Positions 35,910 through 47,481 of a DNA stretch of 64,000 nt are shown here, in pieces (position 1 is the first letter of the stretch; every line of letters begins with the position of its first letter). The stretch lies in NCBI GenBank assembly GCA_001599915.1, contig BCIG01000006.1:372001-436000 (forward strand), read 5' to 3'. The notes beneath the pieces were generated by a model that was given only the letters and a program-made list of their open reading frames with translations, ran no database searches and was not told the DNA's origin. Both the position numbers and the translations under genes were made by a program. This DNA is from Symbiotaphrina buchneri. Its lineage: Eukaryota > Ascomycota > Symbiotaphrinales > Symbiotaphrinaceae.

Positions 35910-38756
35910 ATGCCATGGTTCACGACTGACGACGTTGGTGCCTTGGCCCAAACACGTGCAAAACCGACCGAGGAAGAGCCACAATTTGATCCTTCTCGAT
36001 CGCCAAATGGACTGGAGCACGGGACAAAGGTCTCAGATCTGGCAGATACTGTGGTTGTTGGAAAGCCCAACGGTGCAGGCAATCATGTCACACATCTTAG
36101 CAATGGACGACCGAGGAGTGATTCATTGAACGATGATTGTGCAAATGCAGCGGACGGCATTAGTGTCCCAAGTAGAGGCCAGGAAGAGGCGCCGACACCG
36201 TCTGAACCTAGTATTGCAGGCCTCTCAGACAGACGTCCAACCGGAACTTCGGTGGATGGAGTTCTCGCATCATCCCTACCTGATGGCTCCGCTGCGAACC
36301 ACGTCAATTCCGTATCTACTGCCAGGAAAGAACAGAACAATGTTGGAGTGCCGACTTCATCAAAGACCCGGACGTCCTCTCATCGATACACTGTCAGCTC
36401 ATCGGCGGTAACGGCCTCGGGTCCTGTCGAAGTTGACGCTATTGATACCTACCATGCCGGGACGGAGCGGTTGCATGCTCGGCCTCCATCGCCGCTGAAA
36501 CGGGTGTCATCTCCAGCTGGCTTACCCAACGTTGCTCAAGCAAGCTCTGATACTCCCGTTTTCTCCCATCAGCATGAATTCGGTCAGCTTCGGCAACGGC
36601 AGACGCTGCAGGTACCGACGGTGTCTAACTATCGCAATTCACGCGACTCAGGACCAGCAAATACTAGCAGCTCCGAAGATGTGATATCTGCGAGCGGCCG
36701 ACTTTCCCCAACCGTTCCAGCAGCAGCAAGGCGACCGTCCCTCTCACTTGGTCGACGATTGACTCGATCAATCCACTCTGATATGTACCTTGAAGAAGTC
36801 CCACAAGACGAGGATGCCGCTCGCTGGGCGGAGGCTATTAGGCAGCGGAGAGCGAGCAAACGCAAGAGAAGGGAGGAGGAGGAGGAAGACGATAGGGTCG
36901 TGGTGGGGACGAGGATCGATCAGAACCATGTCAATTGGGTTACCGCTTATAACATGTTGACCGGGATCCGCTTTACCGTTTCCAGGACGAATGCGAAGTT
37001 GGACAGGGAGCTTACTGACGCAGATTTCAATGCGAAACACAAGTTCTCCTTTGATATGTACGTGATCTGACGCGATCGGTTATTCCAGGCTAACATCTGC
37101 ACAGTACCGGCAACGAATTGACGCCTTCCGCCAAATACGACTTCAAGTTCAAAGACTATGCTCCTTGGGTATTCCGGCACCTTCGCAGCAAATTCAAAAT
37201 CGACCCAGCAGATTACCTGGTCTCTCTGACAAGCAAGTACATACTCTCAGAACTCGGATCTCCGGGGAAAAGTGGGAGCTTCTTCTATTTCTCCAGAGAT
37301 TATAAGTACATCATCAAAACCATACATCATGCGGAGCATAAATTCCTTCGGAAGATACTTAAGGATTATTATCTGCACGTCCAGGACAATCCGAATACCC
37401 TCTTGTCTCAATTCTACGGTCTGCATCGGGTGAAAATACCATATGGGAGAAAGATACACTTTGTTGTCATGAATAATCTTTTCCCACCGCACCGTGACAT
37501 CCATCAGACATTCGACCTGAAAGGCTCTACTGTGGGGCGTGATTTCAAAGAAGAGGACCTCCAGAAAAACCTGCGGGCGACTTTAAAAGACTTGAACTGG
37601 CTGAGACGGAATCTCCACTTGGAGTTTGGTCCAATTAAGAAGCAGATCTTCATCGCGCAAATGGAGCGGGATGTAAGGCTGCTCCAACGTCTGAAAATCA
37701 TGGATTATTCCATGCTAGTTGGTATTCATGACTTGGAAAAGGGTAATGAAGAAAACCTCCGGGATAAGACTCTAAAGGTGTTTCAACCGGGAGGCGAGAG
37801 ATCGGATGAGGTGTCAGGTAACTTGTTGATGCGCACTCCTTCCAAATTAGAGAATGCAAGAAAGGCCCGAGAGCTCCGGCAGATCATGAAGAAGGAGAAG
37901 CCAGTTCCAATGGAACAGAGTTCAAATAAGATGCCCGATACCACTCCTCTCAACGACAAGAATTTCGTCTTCTATAGCGACGATGGTGGGTTCAGAGCTA
38001 CGCACGAAGACAACCGCCCAGGAGAAGAAATCTATTATCTGGGAATCATTGACTGCTTGACGCATGTGAGTATGTCTGGTCCCATCGTAATGCTCATGTA
38101 CTAACAAGTCATAGTATGGTATGATTAAGAAAATGGAACATTTCTTCAAAGGCATGTCCCACAACAAAACACAAATATCCGCCGTTCCACCGGAACAATA
38201 CGGAGAACGGTTCTTGAAATTCATCATCGGTATCACCATGACCAGAGAAGAAGCAGAGCGGGAAAAGGAGCAGGTCCGACAGTCAGAAGGTTCCTTCATT
38301 GACGCCAGGCATTCTGGGCAACAGCTCCGTCGCTCCTCCACGAACAGAGTCCTGGAAAGAGCCGAACACCAAGCGGAAAAGAGCGTGAAGCATGGAGCCA
38401 CCGAGAACGCACCCGATCGAGTGCTGAGCGTCGTCCGCAGCCCCTCGGCCGAACGAACAGATGGGCTTCATGGGGCCACCCTTCCTATAGTTGAAGAAGC
38501 GGGTGAGGCTGGAAGCTCCAGGAGTGGCGATAGTCGTCGGCAAGATTTGGACGAGAGAAACGCTACTCAGCCTTCGACAGTATCAGGGGCTGGAGCGGAA
38601 TCAAGCCAGAAGCCTCTTCCCTCAGTGGGAGCAAACGGCAGCCCCGACAGCAATAAGAAGTTGCCACCACTACCTCTGGTTGAGCCGAACGGCACTGCGA
38701 GCCTAGGGGATAACTCGAACTTGTCGAACGAAGCAGCGCCAATACCCGATCGATAG
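35910..38756 (+). CDS. MSS4: Phosphatidylinositol 4-phosphate 5-kinase
   Basis: Makes PI(4,5)P2 from PI4P at the plasma membrane, controlling actin and cell-wall signalling. Exons 35910-37057, 37105-38065 and 38115-38756 give 916 aa. The first 330 residues are Ser/Thr-rich and probably disordered. The PIP-kinase core starts near 390 with DFKFKDYAPWVFRHLRSKFK, then GKSGSFFYFSRDYKYIIKT (nucleotide loop and Lys), FDLKGSTVGR, MDYSMLVGIHD and IDCLTHYGMIKKMEHFFKG, where the KKMEHFFK stretch is the substrate-specificity loop. A charged REEEEEDD segment precedes the kinase. The C-terminal 180 residues are again low-complexity. Confidence 0.94.
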
Positions 38757-39189
38757 GCCCAATAGATTATCCCGGCCGTTCGATTGATCGGCACTATGGA
38801 AACTCCGCGTGGTTTACACATGAGTTCTTTTCAGTCCTTACTACACAATTTCTGTACATCTCCTGCAATCTCAAGGCGTCCGAGGCACTTTTGGCTTTTC
38901 ACGTCATGTTTCATGTCGAGCTTGAATAGCACGGCTTCACGGTCATGTCTGGCGCTGCCATCTTTACGTTCTTCTTCTTTGTCTTACGTCCGTGATAGAT
39001 TCATACTATACCCAGCGCAAGAATGAGCGTTGTCTGCGGTCTTGTTGTCTATTGGAGGACAAGTTGCTCATGTAAACTAGTCGGTGAAGGCACCGTGTTT
39101 CACCCTTGTCTATTAATCCCATGATACCCTACATACATCTGTTCTCAAAATGTCCGACTGTGACTTGTTCAAAAGTGATATATTCCGGA
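38757..39189. other. Convergent intergenic region; no gene recognised
   Basis: 433 bp between the MSS4 stop and the end of the serine-rich gene, probably two 3' UTRs. Confidence 0.5.
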
Positions 39190-39990
39190 TCAGCCCACAG
39201 TCGACCTCTGTTTGCTACTAAACAAGCTTCCCACACGACTTCCGCCCTCATGGTTTCGATTGAGCAGGCTCTGCGACAGGCTCACCACTGATCGATGCAT
39301 GCTCGCTTTGGAGGCCGCCCGCAATGGCATTGATTTGGCCGTACTGGCCACGGACCCTTGTCTGCTCGGAAGTTTGGCTGGTTTTACGGTCTGCTCCGAG
39401 CCGGAAGATGACGCCTGGCTTGCAGTCTCATCAACGTCGTCCGTAGGCTCCTTTGCCTTGGTCGAGCTACGTCGGGAGTGGGCCGATCCATTCAGGGAAG
39501 CAGCCTCGCTGTGTCGGCTCGACGTCGCCGAACCACGCCGGGAGGTGGCCGAGCCGTGTCTGGAGCCGGTGGCGCTATGCTTCGACGACGGCGCGCGGGA
39601 GGAGGCTTTGCTCCGTTTGCTGGAGCCAACTTGACTGATAGAATCGCTGGGAGTCACGGTCGATGCATGCTCGGAGGCTAAGCTGACGAAGGAGCCGGTG
39701 AGCGAACCAGGCGCGGCCGTGGACCCGGATGCAGATGGGAGCGGGACCTGTCGCGCCGTGACTACGGACCCGTGCGAACTGGCCGGCAGTGCGATCTGAC
39801 GAGCTGTCACGACTGAGGATTTGGAGCTCCGCGGCAATGAAGCCTCCCTTGCTGTCTTCGTCGATGATGCAACTGAACTTCCCGGCAGAGGTAACTCACG
39901 TGCTGTTGCCGTTGATGACCTCGAGGTCGCACGTACGGTGCTACCATGCAATGTTGAACTATGTACTCGGATACTCGGGCCATGTTTCAT
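39190..39990 (-). CDS. Serine-rich repeat protein, hypothetical
   Basis: Single open frame of 266 aa beginning at the ATG at 39990 (MKHGPSIRVHSST). About a third of residues are Ser, with much Ala, Arg and Thr. Two internal repeat types are visible. One is about 17 residues and carries SVVTARQ-x-LP-SS (three to four copies near residues 30-90). The other is a shorter RHGSATSRRGSATS type near 140-165. No signal peptide, membrane segment or fold is apparent. It could be a real disordered protein or a long chance frame in repetitive sequence; the coherent RxxS pattern (kinase-site-like) favours a real gene. Upstream exons cannot be excluded. The upstream flank has a TACCTTA-CA-TAAGGTA palindrome. 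Confidence 0.5.
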   Translation of the reverse strand: MKHGPSIRVHSSTLHGSTVRATSRSSTATARELPLPGSSVASSTKTAREASLPRSSKSSVVTARQIALPASSHGSVVTARQVPLPSASGSTAAPGSLTGSFVSLASEHASTVTPSDSISQVGSSKRSKASSRAPSSKHSATGSRHGSATSRRGSATSSRHSEAASLNGSAHSRRSSTKAKEPTDDVDETASQASSSGSEQTVKPAKLPSRQGSVASTAKSMPLRAASKASMHRSVVSLSQSLLNRNHEGGSRVGSLFSSKQRSTVG

Positions 39991-40000
39991 CAAGATATCT

Positions 40001-40016
40001 TACCTTACATAAGGTA
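40001..40016. repeat. Palindrome TACCTTA-CA-TAAGGTA
   Basis: Perfect 7-bp arms with a 2-bp spacer, in front of the serine-rich gene. It belongs to the TAAGGTA motif family seen between genes here. Confidence 0.8.
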
Positions 40017-41442
40017 GGCGGATTGCGTGCAGGATAAAGTCTAGGCACCAGAGGCGGCATGTTTCCGACCGCAGCAGTCGGCCACCTTGTTGATGAGTAA
40101 AGGCCCTACATTCGTCGTATTCGAGGACTGCTTCACTGCGAATTTGATATCAAAGACTTGCTTGAGTTAATCCGGCTTCGAATATACACCGTACTCTGCT
40201 ATCTTACATGTGATAATTAACCGACGCCTACAAAATACGTTCCTATCGGAATAATTCCCCGTAAGCGTCGTTCCTCGGATTCCTCCATTCAGAAGGTCCA
40301 AGATACGGCTCGAATGGGGTGTCTCTGATTGGTTGCACAATTCCCGGGACCTTGCCTGTTCCTCGTATAAAATGCTTTGTGCAGACCGCCTCCCGCCAAG
40401 ACCGTATGTGCACGCTGTGTTCGGTCGAGACATAAGGCAGGTCATTTGAAATCTTCATAGATTTTACCACCTACGTAGGTGTAGCGCTTTATCATCTTGA
40501 AGCCATATCCCTTAGAGGGTATCTCTCGGCACCAGCTCCGACATTAGGGTACTTTTGTAATATTAGATGGCGGTAAAACCTCGTGACTGTTGCCGGAGTC
40601 CGAAAGGATTTGTTGTCATTTTTCAGGTCCGGCTTAAAAGAACGGGTTAAAAAAATGTGGCGCTCCGGTTATCTGTGTTGCGTCTAATTCTGGGCGGTGT
40701 TGGCAGAGATTGGCTTTAACCGCTTCAACGGCCCGCTTTTTCGAACCTTAACGCAAGCCACCGTCGTCGCATCTCTTGGCGGTTTCGGCTGATGTTATCG
40801 TGACCCAATTTTTAATGTGGGAACGATAAGGCATTTAAGTGGGCCATGAAACATGGGTGGGGAGCCTCAAGGCCGTGGGGAGATTGCGTGTTGTCCGTCG
40901 TGAGGCCAAACATGGTCGACATGTCGGGTTTAGGCCGCCGAAGAAAGTCCGAAAGAAGGAAAGGTGGCTCCGTATTCATCATAAGGCTCTTTGAAGAGTT
41001 TGATGGGGATGATGTCAACCTGCATGGAAAACTGTGGGCCGAGGTCCCTTCCCCCACCACCGCACTCCGACTACTGAACCCTTGCGCCGCCTTACGCCCG
41101 CAGTGGAACCTGAACCGTGTGTCCCATGGCGGGGGAAAGAGTGTGCAAGGGAGAGAAGAGAGGGAGAGAGAACAGAGGAATCAGGCGAATATCTGCACTT
41201 TGTGCATGCATTATTCGCTTCTGAAACGAGCAGTAGAGAGGTGCCGAAAGGGTATCCGGCGGTATCTAGTTTTTCGACGCCTTTCCATTCAGGGGTTATA
41301 TCCGAGAGAACTATCACGAGCAGAATCCGTTTGTTTGCTGAACAAAACTGCACGTTCCCAGCCAATGACATGCCGAGCGCGTACCGGTCCTACTCCGTCC
41401 TCCCTCTATCACGGACTAACTGCCTAAGATTACACATGTCTC

Positions 41443-41625
41443 CCCCGGTGTCATGTTAGCACGGATCGACATTCTCCAGATACCTTTTTGTACATGCCCC
41501 CCGGTTGATCGTCATCCTCCGCCCGGAAAGGCTTGACATGCTTTCTCAACTCCCGCGCTATGACTTTGCCAGCGTCTGGCACGAGAATTGCGCGCAGCAT
41601 CTTGCCGTCGTCTTGAACCCCCCGG
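41443..41625. promoter_or_regulatory. Three CCCCGG (CreA/Mig1-type) sites
   Basis: CCCCGG occurs at 41443-41448, 41499-41504 and 41620-41625, within 400 bp upstream of a sugar transporter start. The complement CCGGGG fits the fungal carbon-repressor consensus SYGGRG. Closely spaced sites are typical of genes repressed by CreA. Binding is inferred. Confidence 0.5.
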
Positions 41626-41640
41626 CGGCAATCCTCTGCA

Positions 41641-41648
41641 TATATAAG
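41641..41648 (+). promoter_or_regulatory. TATA box of the hexose transporter
   Basis: TATATAAG, about 190 bp upstream of the ATG at 41839, followed by a pyrimidine-rich stretch typical of the start region of strongly expressed fungal genes. Confidence 0.6.
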
Positions 41649-41838
41649 GACCTCTCCTCATCCTGTCCCACTTTTCCGTTTCATCCCCCCTCTGTCAATC
41701 ATCTCTCACCCACCCCCTTCCTCCGCATTTCATCCCACCCCGTTGCAGGTTGTCAACGGTGTCTTGTGTGTCATTTTGGGTTGCACCATCTCATATATTG
41801 GCTGGACCAAAGAACCGTAGAGGTTCTCATCATTCATC

Positions 41839-43494
41839 ATGCCTAAGTCACACATGGGTCTGACGGGGAAATCCCTCAACCTGGCGATTTCCATCATTGC
41901 AACGAATGGTTTCCTGCTCTTCGGTTATGATCAGGGTGTTATGTCTGGTATCATTTCTGCCGGACCCTTCAATAACATGTTCACGGCCACAAAGGGCGAC
42001 TCCACCATGCAGGGCACGGTGACGGCCATCTACGAACTAGGTATGTGTACTCCAGGATCACTACACTGCTGATCAGGCTAACATTTGCCAGGTTGTCTTG
42101 GTGGTGCCATCTGGCAATTGCTCTTGGGCGACAAGATCGGTCGCCGCCGCTCTATCATGCTTGGTGGCGCTGTCATGATCCTCGGCGTCATCATCCAGGT
42201 GACTGCTATGGCTGGACACGTGCCTCTCGCTCAATTCTGCGTTGGTCGTGTCATCACTGGTGTCGGTAACGGAATGAACACCAGCACCATCCCTACCTAC
42301 CAGGCCGAGTGTTCGCGAACCACCAACCGTGGTCTTCTGATCTGCATTGAAGGTGGTATCATCGCTTTCGGTACTCTCATTGCTTACTGGATCGACTACG
42401 GCGCGAGCTATGGACCGGACGACCTGACGTGGCGGTTCCCCATCGCCTTCCAGATCTTCTTCGGACTCATCCTCGTTATCGGCATGCTCTTCCTTCCCGA
42501 GTCTCCTCGGTGGCTCCTGAGCCGCGAACGCTACGAGGAAGGCGAGCTGGTCCTCAGCTCGTTGATGGACAAGGAGATCCACAGCCACGAGGTCCAGCTG
42601 CAAAAGTCCATCATCATCGACAGTATCCGTGCCTCGGGACAGATCGGCCAGCACACCCCCATCAAGGAAGTCTTCACCAACGGCAAGACCCAGCATTTCC
42701 GCCGCATGATGCTCGGAGCCTCGTCTCAGCTCATGCAACAGATTGGTGGCTGCAATGCTGTCATCTACTACTTCCCCATACTTTTCGAGAACTCCATCGG
42801 CCAGACGCACAACATGAGCATGCTGATGGGTGGTGTCAACATGGTCGTCTACGCCATTTTCGCGACGACTTCCTGGTTCCTGATTGAGCGCGCTGGTCGT
42901 CGCAACCTCTTCCTCTGGGGTACCGTTGGTCAATGCTTGTCCATGGTCATCACCTTTGCCTGCTTGATCCCCGGTACTCCTTCCGCCGCCAAGGGTGCCG
43001 CCGTCGGTCTTTTCACCTACATTGCCAGCTTCGGTGCCACCTGGCTGCCTCTGCCGTGGTTGTACCCTGCGGAGATCAACCCCATCAAGACCCGTGCCAA
43101 GGCCAACGCGTTCAGCACATGCTCGAACTGGCTGTTCAACTTCCTCATCGTCATGGTGACGCCGATCATGATCGACGGTATCGGCTGGGGCACCTACCTC
43201 TTCTTCGCCGTCGTCAACGCCTGCTTCATCCCGGTCATCTACTTCTTCTACCCGGAGACCAAGGGCCGCAGTCTGGAAGAGATCGATCTCATCTTCGCCA
43301 AGGGCTACCTGGAGAACATGACCTACGTGAAAGCCGCGGTCGAGCTGCCCAAGCTCACCGACGACGAGATCGAGGCCAAGGCCATCGAATATGGCTTCAT
43401 CGATCCCGAGAAGGACGACATGCGGGTGCGCGAGAAGTCCAATGCCAACAGCGAGGCCGAGCTGGTCGAAAACGCTAACGGTGTGATGGCTTAG
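41839..43494 (+). CDS. MFS hexose transporter
   Basis: Sugar/H+ symporter or facilitator of the sugar porter family in the plasma membrane. Exons 41839-42040 and 42092-43494 (51-nt intron) give 534 aa, a normal length. Features are FGYDQGVMSG in TM1, GDKIGRRR in the 2-3 loop, PESPRWLL after TM6, QLMQQIGGCNAVIYY in TM7, ERAGRRNLFL and PETKGRSLEEIDL after TM12. Codon choice is strongly biased to C-ending codons, unlike most neighbours, which suggests high expression. That bias leaves a 494-codon open frame on the opposite strand (42073-43557). Upstream TATA box and CCCCGG sites suggest glucose-responsive control. Substrate cannot be told from sequence. Confidence 0.94.
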
Positions 43495-45334
43495 AACATT
43501 GTTTCCGCCCCTCGTCCACTGGACTGAACGAATCGAATTCCACAGGATTGGAATCAACAGCGCACCCTTTGAAGAGCGCGCTACGACAATTTCATCTCAA
43601 GCAAGGGACCGCTTTTTATCTGTCCGCTTTTCGCTCGCGATGCATGCATGGGTAGAAAGAGGCAGGCTTCGGCGGCGCTGAAGCGGGGCTAGTCCCCCAC
43701 GATGTTCTCTCTGCATTTGTTCGCACGCATATCGCCGCGGTGTGCCATTGCAATGAATTTTTCTATACCCCGGATCACAACTATGGCATCTAGATTTGCA
43801 TATAGACGGATCATTTTCTCATACCTCGGTTGGGTCTTGGGAGCTTATAGAGTGGTGTTACTTTGGATATAGAATTTCCTGGTTCGCCTTCTTGTGTATA
43901 TATATCATATAAGACATATCTACTACATCCGCTACGTCCCAGGACGAGTGCAATGTGATTTGTGATAGTGACCATCTCCCTGTTGTAGCTTGTAGGATCT
44001 TGACATGCCCTTATTCGACTTTCTGTGATTTATCTATGGCAATATCTCTGTCCGCGCAGGACACTTCCCGTGAGGAGAGACCAGACAAGGCCCCCGTACT
44101 CTCTCACCCAGGGAAGCTTAATCTGGCGCGGCCGGAGGCCTAAGTCAGGCAAGAGTTGCTGTGGTTGCTGGGCTCAGGTTAAGCTTAATTCGATGCTCAG
44201 GTCACCTTCAGCAGCAACATCGCAGCTTAGGTAGGGAGACAGGGCTGAGTTGACTACCGTTACGGAGTATGTTGATAGTATTGAGCCTACAGTAATATCT
44301 AGGGGGAGCTCGTGATATACGGCAGCGCGATATTTCTTTATGTTTACTCCGGTGCTACTCGATATGCGGGATACCCCTTCTTCTTGTCCTTTTTAGCAGT
44401 CGATATCTTGTGCGCGTGCTTGGGGTGTTAAAAAGGATAGCGAATCAATCAATGCCATAGATGGGCCCACTTCGAATCCACAAAAATCAGAAATAGATGT
44501 CCTAAGGTGAAAACGGCGATACAAATTCCAGATGAGGATCATGATCGTGGTCGGCAGGTAAGATCTAATCAGGACCAGATTGGCTGTTGCGGAGCGTTGG
44601 CGATAACAGGTTTCTGGCGGTGATCTTCCCCAGCCTCTCCGTCGTCATCGCGTCGGCCCACCACACTCCACCAGTGACCAGCCACACCAGCCGCGCGATT
44701 TTCCCTTGGCAGCCCCCAGCAAGAAATATCTATCTTTGGATATCTACCGTGCCAAGTTCCTCCCTTCATTTTCATCCTCTTCATTCTTCACGAACCTCGC
44801 ATTGAAATCCGCTGGAATTCTTCATTTGCTGTTGGGCATTCTCAACCTGTGCATTCCAGTGATCCCTGGGAGTCTCGACCAATCGTCCGCTGGTTATCTT
44901 GCCCGTTATCGCTAGCTCCTTATCGCTGGGCACGCTGATTGGCTGCCACCGCTGTTTCTGAACGTCTCACAAGGCTGCAAACGTCAAACACCAAGCACAA
45001 TCAATTCCTCGGCCCTGCCACCGTGACTGCGGCTTGCCCGGACAAAGAGGAAAAGAAGATCATCGCGCTGTTAACTGAAAGAAGGGCCTTCTCAGGAATT
45101 CTAGAAGCTCGTGCTCGCCTCCCGCCACTGAGCCGACCGGCTCGGAACGTCATCTGGGACGCAGGCTACCACGATTCAGGGGCATCGCAACCACTGGTCC
45201 ACTCCCGAAACAGCCAAGGTGTCACCCACCCGGGGTCGGACGCTGTACGTTCCAGACCACCGGCCTATCGTCCACAGAGGAGCGTGCGCCTGCCAGACCC
45301 TTCTGGTCCATCGTCGCGCCTTTTCACGACAGAT
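43495..45334. other. Intergenic region, 1.8 kb; no gene recognised
   Basis: Holds the 3' UTR of the transporter and upstream sequence of the next gene. The last 400 bases are open in the frame of that gene but contain no ATG, so they may be 5' UTR. A TACGGAGTA occurs at 44261-44269. No RNA gene was seen. Confidence 0.5.
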
Positions 45335-46954
45335 ATGCCCGACTTTACCATCTCCTCTTTTTCTCCAAAACACCTTCGCAGCCGTTCGACATCGCCGACC
45401 AAACGACCACACGGATTAGGATCACCGCCGGAGCTTGATCAATATCGATATTCCAACTTGGGCGACGACAGCATCCAATTGGAGGACATTCTGCTACCGC
45501 CCGAGCCGGCATTGACTTCATACAACCCGCACTACCGCACATCGATTTCCTCCGAGGAGCCACCGTCGCCGCCAATTAACAATACGCTGCAGCGACGATT
45601 CACCAAATCATTCTTCGATAACTGCAGGTTGCCGCCCCTTGTAACACGCGAGCTGGGAATCTTTGGACCTCCAAGCCCCACCAAGCGATCCATTTCCGAC
45701 ACCCCGAAAGAGAAATCTACAAAAGAGGAATCATACTTTACGCAGGATTTCGCCGGCGACAGGACTGGGAAGATAAAGAGAGACGACAAGGGAGGCATCT
45801 TCGACGACTGGTTCAGAGGCACATCCACACCTGTTACTCTCGGCTTGCCCACGAGAGACGACCCGACAATGGGAGGGGCAGACAGTCCTCCTCCGTCAGG
45901 GAAGCTGTCCCGAAAACCGACCCCACAAACACCAACACCTAATGCTGCCGCCTCTTTCACCTCCAAGCTACCATCATTCTTCAGCAAATCCTCCCCTCAG
46001 CCTCCGAAGCCCTCCACCATATCCCTCCCAAAAGACGACGAATTCCTCAACCTCGACGTCCAGCGCGCCCTCTTCCCCTCCGGGCCCGTCGACCTCTCCT
46101 CACCATCCTCCTACCAATCGCTAATCTCCAACGCCGAATCACTCCTCACACGGATGCAAGCCGCCTACCGGGCCCGCACCGTCGCGCTACACGACGCCGT
46201 GGCCGAGAAATCCGTGCAGCAGGACGAGCTCGAAGAAGCCGAGACGCGCGCCCGACACCTGAAGATGCAGCTAGACGACATGGCCGCCAAAGTCGCCTCG
46301 CAAGACGCCGCCATGCAAGACCTCGCTGCAGAGCTGGCGTTCGAGCGCCGCCGCCGACATGATGAGGAAGAGGCCCGCAAGAAGAGCCTGCTTCTAATAA
46401 AGCCGCCTCCCGATCTTCCTTCTCCAGCTGCAGTGGCAGCACAGGGGGGGCCATCATCAGAATCCCCCGTGCGCCGCAACGCCGCCAAACGCAGCTCCCG
46501 CGGCACCATGGGCTCCGACTCGGGCTTGGAGTCGGACCCAGACGACAGCGCACCCAGCAGCTACGCCGATAGCGTCTTCAGCCGCGCGCAGGGCGCCGCG
46601 TCGCCCACGCCGACCATGAGCTCCATTGCCGAGACGGACCTCGCTACAACATCATCTGTAGTAGCCGCGCTGCTGACGGTGGCGGGACCCGCGCAGCAGC
46701 AGCGCCCCGGCTTACCGCCCAAGCAGCCATCGACCTTCGAGAAGGTGCTCAAGGGCATGCGGCCCGGTGGTGGTGCTGAGGCGTCGCTGGAGAAAGAGGA
46801 CCCCCAAAGGTTTGGATGCGCGAATTGTGAGGGCGGCAATGCGAGTATGGCGTGGGGCGTGGTGCGGAAGTTGAGAGATGAGAATGGTGGGTTGAAGGTC
46901 CGCATTAGCGAGTTGGAGGGCGCGGTGGAGGGCGCGTTGGGGTTGTTGCTGTGA
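45335..46954 (+). CDS. Coiled-coil fungal protein of unknown function
   Basis: The first ATG in the long open frame is at 45335 (MPDFTISSFSPKHLRSRSTS), giving 539 aa. The frame is open for a further 396 bases upstream without an ATG, so an extra 5' exon is possible. The N-terminal half is Pro/Ser-rich with SPTK-type motifs (likely CDK or MAPK sites: TSPTKRPHG, PPSPTKRS). A coiled coil of about 80 residues runs from about 266 to 350 (AVAEKSVQQDELEEAETRAR and onward). A conserved-looking C-terminal block, FGCANCEGGNASMAWGVVRK, with a CxxC pair, is followed by a second short coiled coil. No named domain is recognised. GC-rich codon use in the second half leaves long open frames on the minus strand. 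Confidence 0.75.
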   Translation: MPDFTISSFSPKHLRSRSTSPTKRPHGLGSPPELDQYRYSNLGDDSIQLEDILLPPEPALTSYNPHYRTSISSEEPPSPPINNTLQRRFTKSFFDNCRLPPLVTRELGIFGPPSPTKRSISDTPKEKSTKEESYFTQDFAGDRTGKIKRDDKGGIFDDWFRGTSTPVTLGLPTRDDPTMGGADSPPPSGKLSRKPTPQTPTPNAAASFTSKLPSFFSKSSPQPPKPSTISLPKDDEFLNLDVQRALFPSGPVDLSSPSSYQSLISNAESLLTRMQAAYRARTVALHDAVAEKSVQQDELEEAETRARHLKMQLDDMAAKVASQDAAMQDLAAELAFERRRRHDEEEARKKSLLLIKPPPDLPSPAAVAAQGGPSSESPVRRNAAKRSSRGTMGSDSGLESDPDDSAPSSYADSVFSRAQGAASPTPTMSSIAETDLATTSSVVAALLTVAGPAQQQRPGLPPKQPSTFEKVLKGMRPGGGAEASLEKEDPQRFGCANCEGGNASMAWGVVRKLRDENGGLKVRISELEGAVEGALGLLL

Positions 46955-47481
46955 AGGGATGAAGGGGACATCTGATGGCAAGGAGTGCATCAGGGGAGAA
47001 GAACAACACGCTGTTGATATTCTGGCGTGGGGTGCTTGGACTTTATTCCGTTCTGGACAGACGGACGACCGTTTAAATTGCATTCTTGCGCTCGATTCGG
47101 GCTTGTTACATTATGACGATTATGACGGTTATGCTTCTGGTGGGAGGGCAAATTGGCTATGGATAGAAAGTCGTCTAAATAGATGCAATTATCGCAAAGA
47201 AATTATCATATTTGACGCTTGCCTTGCTGGAATGAGACTGTGACTAGCATTTTATCGTGCACGGAGCTATCTTAGTGACCATCCGTAGATGAAGAATCTG
47301 GACGAGCGACCCTTGCGAGTAAGTCGTGCGTAGATGTCTGAGCTCAATAGTAGCAACACTTTCTGATACGATTTCAATACTCAGCAAAGAACACAGCTCT
47401 CACGAAGGTGCTGCCCGTGTGTCTCAATGTCACCTTGTCCCACACCCTGATCCCCGGCCAGCAATGACGAATCCCCTCCTT
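46955..47481. other. Convergent intergenic region; no gene recognised
   Basis: 527 bp between two convergent stop codons; nothing beyond presumed 3' UTRs. Confidence 0.5.

Larger units (their letters stand above)
39991..41838. other. Long upstream region of the hexose transporter
   Basis: 1.85 kb. The right 400 bp contain promoter features for the transporter (TATA box and three CCCCGG sites, listed separately). At the left end is a palindrome, TACCTTA-CA-TAAGGTA, at 40001-40016. A 193-codon plus-strand frame at 40846-41427 shows no domain and is not called. Confidence 0.5.

Noticed and set aside
35371-35916. 181-codon minus-strand open frame upstream of MSS4
   Set aside because: Overlaps the MSS4 start on the other strand and has no domain or introns of note.
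40846-41427. 193-codon plus-strand open frame before the transporter
   Set aside because: Amino-acid composition looks random (Arg, Gly, Leu, Ser) and it overlaps promoter sequence.
44939-45334. Extending the coiled-coil gene upstream in the open frame
   Set aside because: No ATG in this part; the first codon of the frame is TTG.
46146-46553. Minus-strand open frames under the coiled-coil gene
   Set aside because: Arg- and Ser-rich shadows caused by GC-rich codons on the sense strand.
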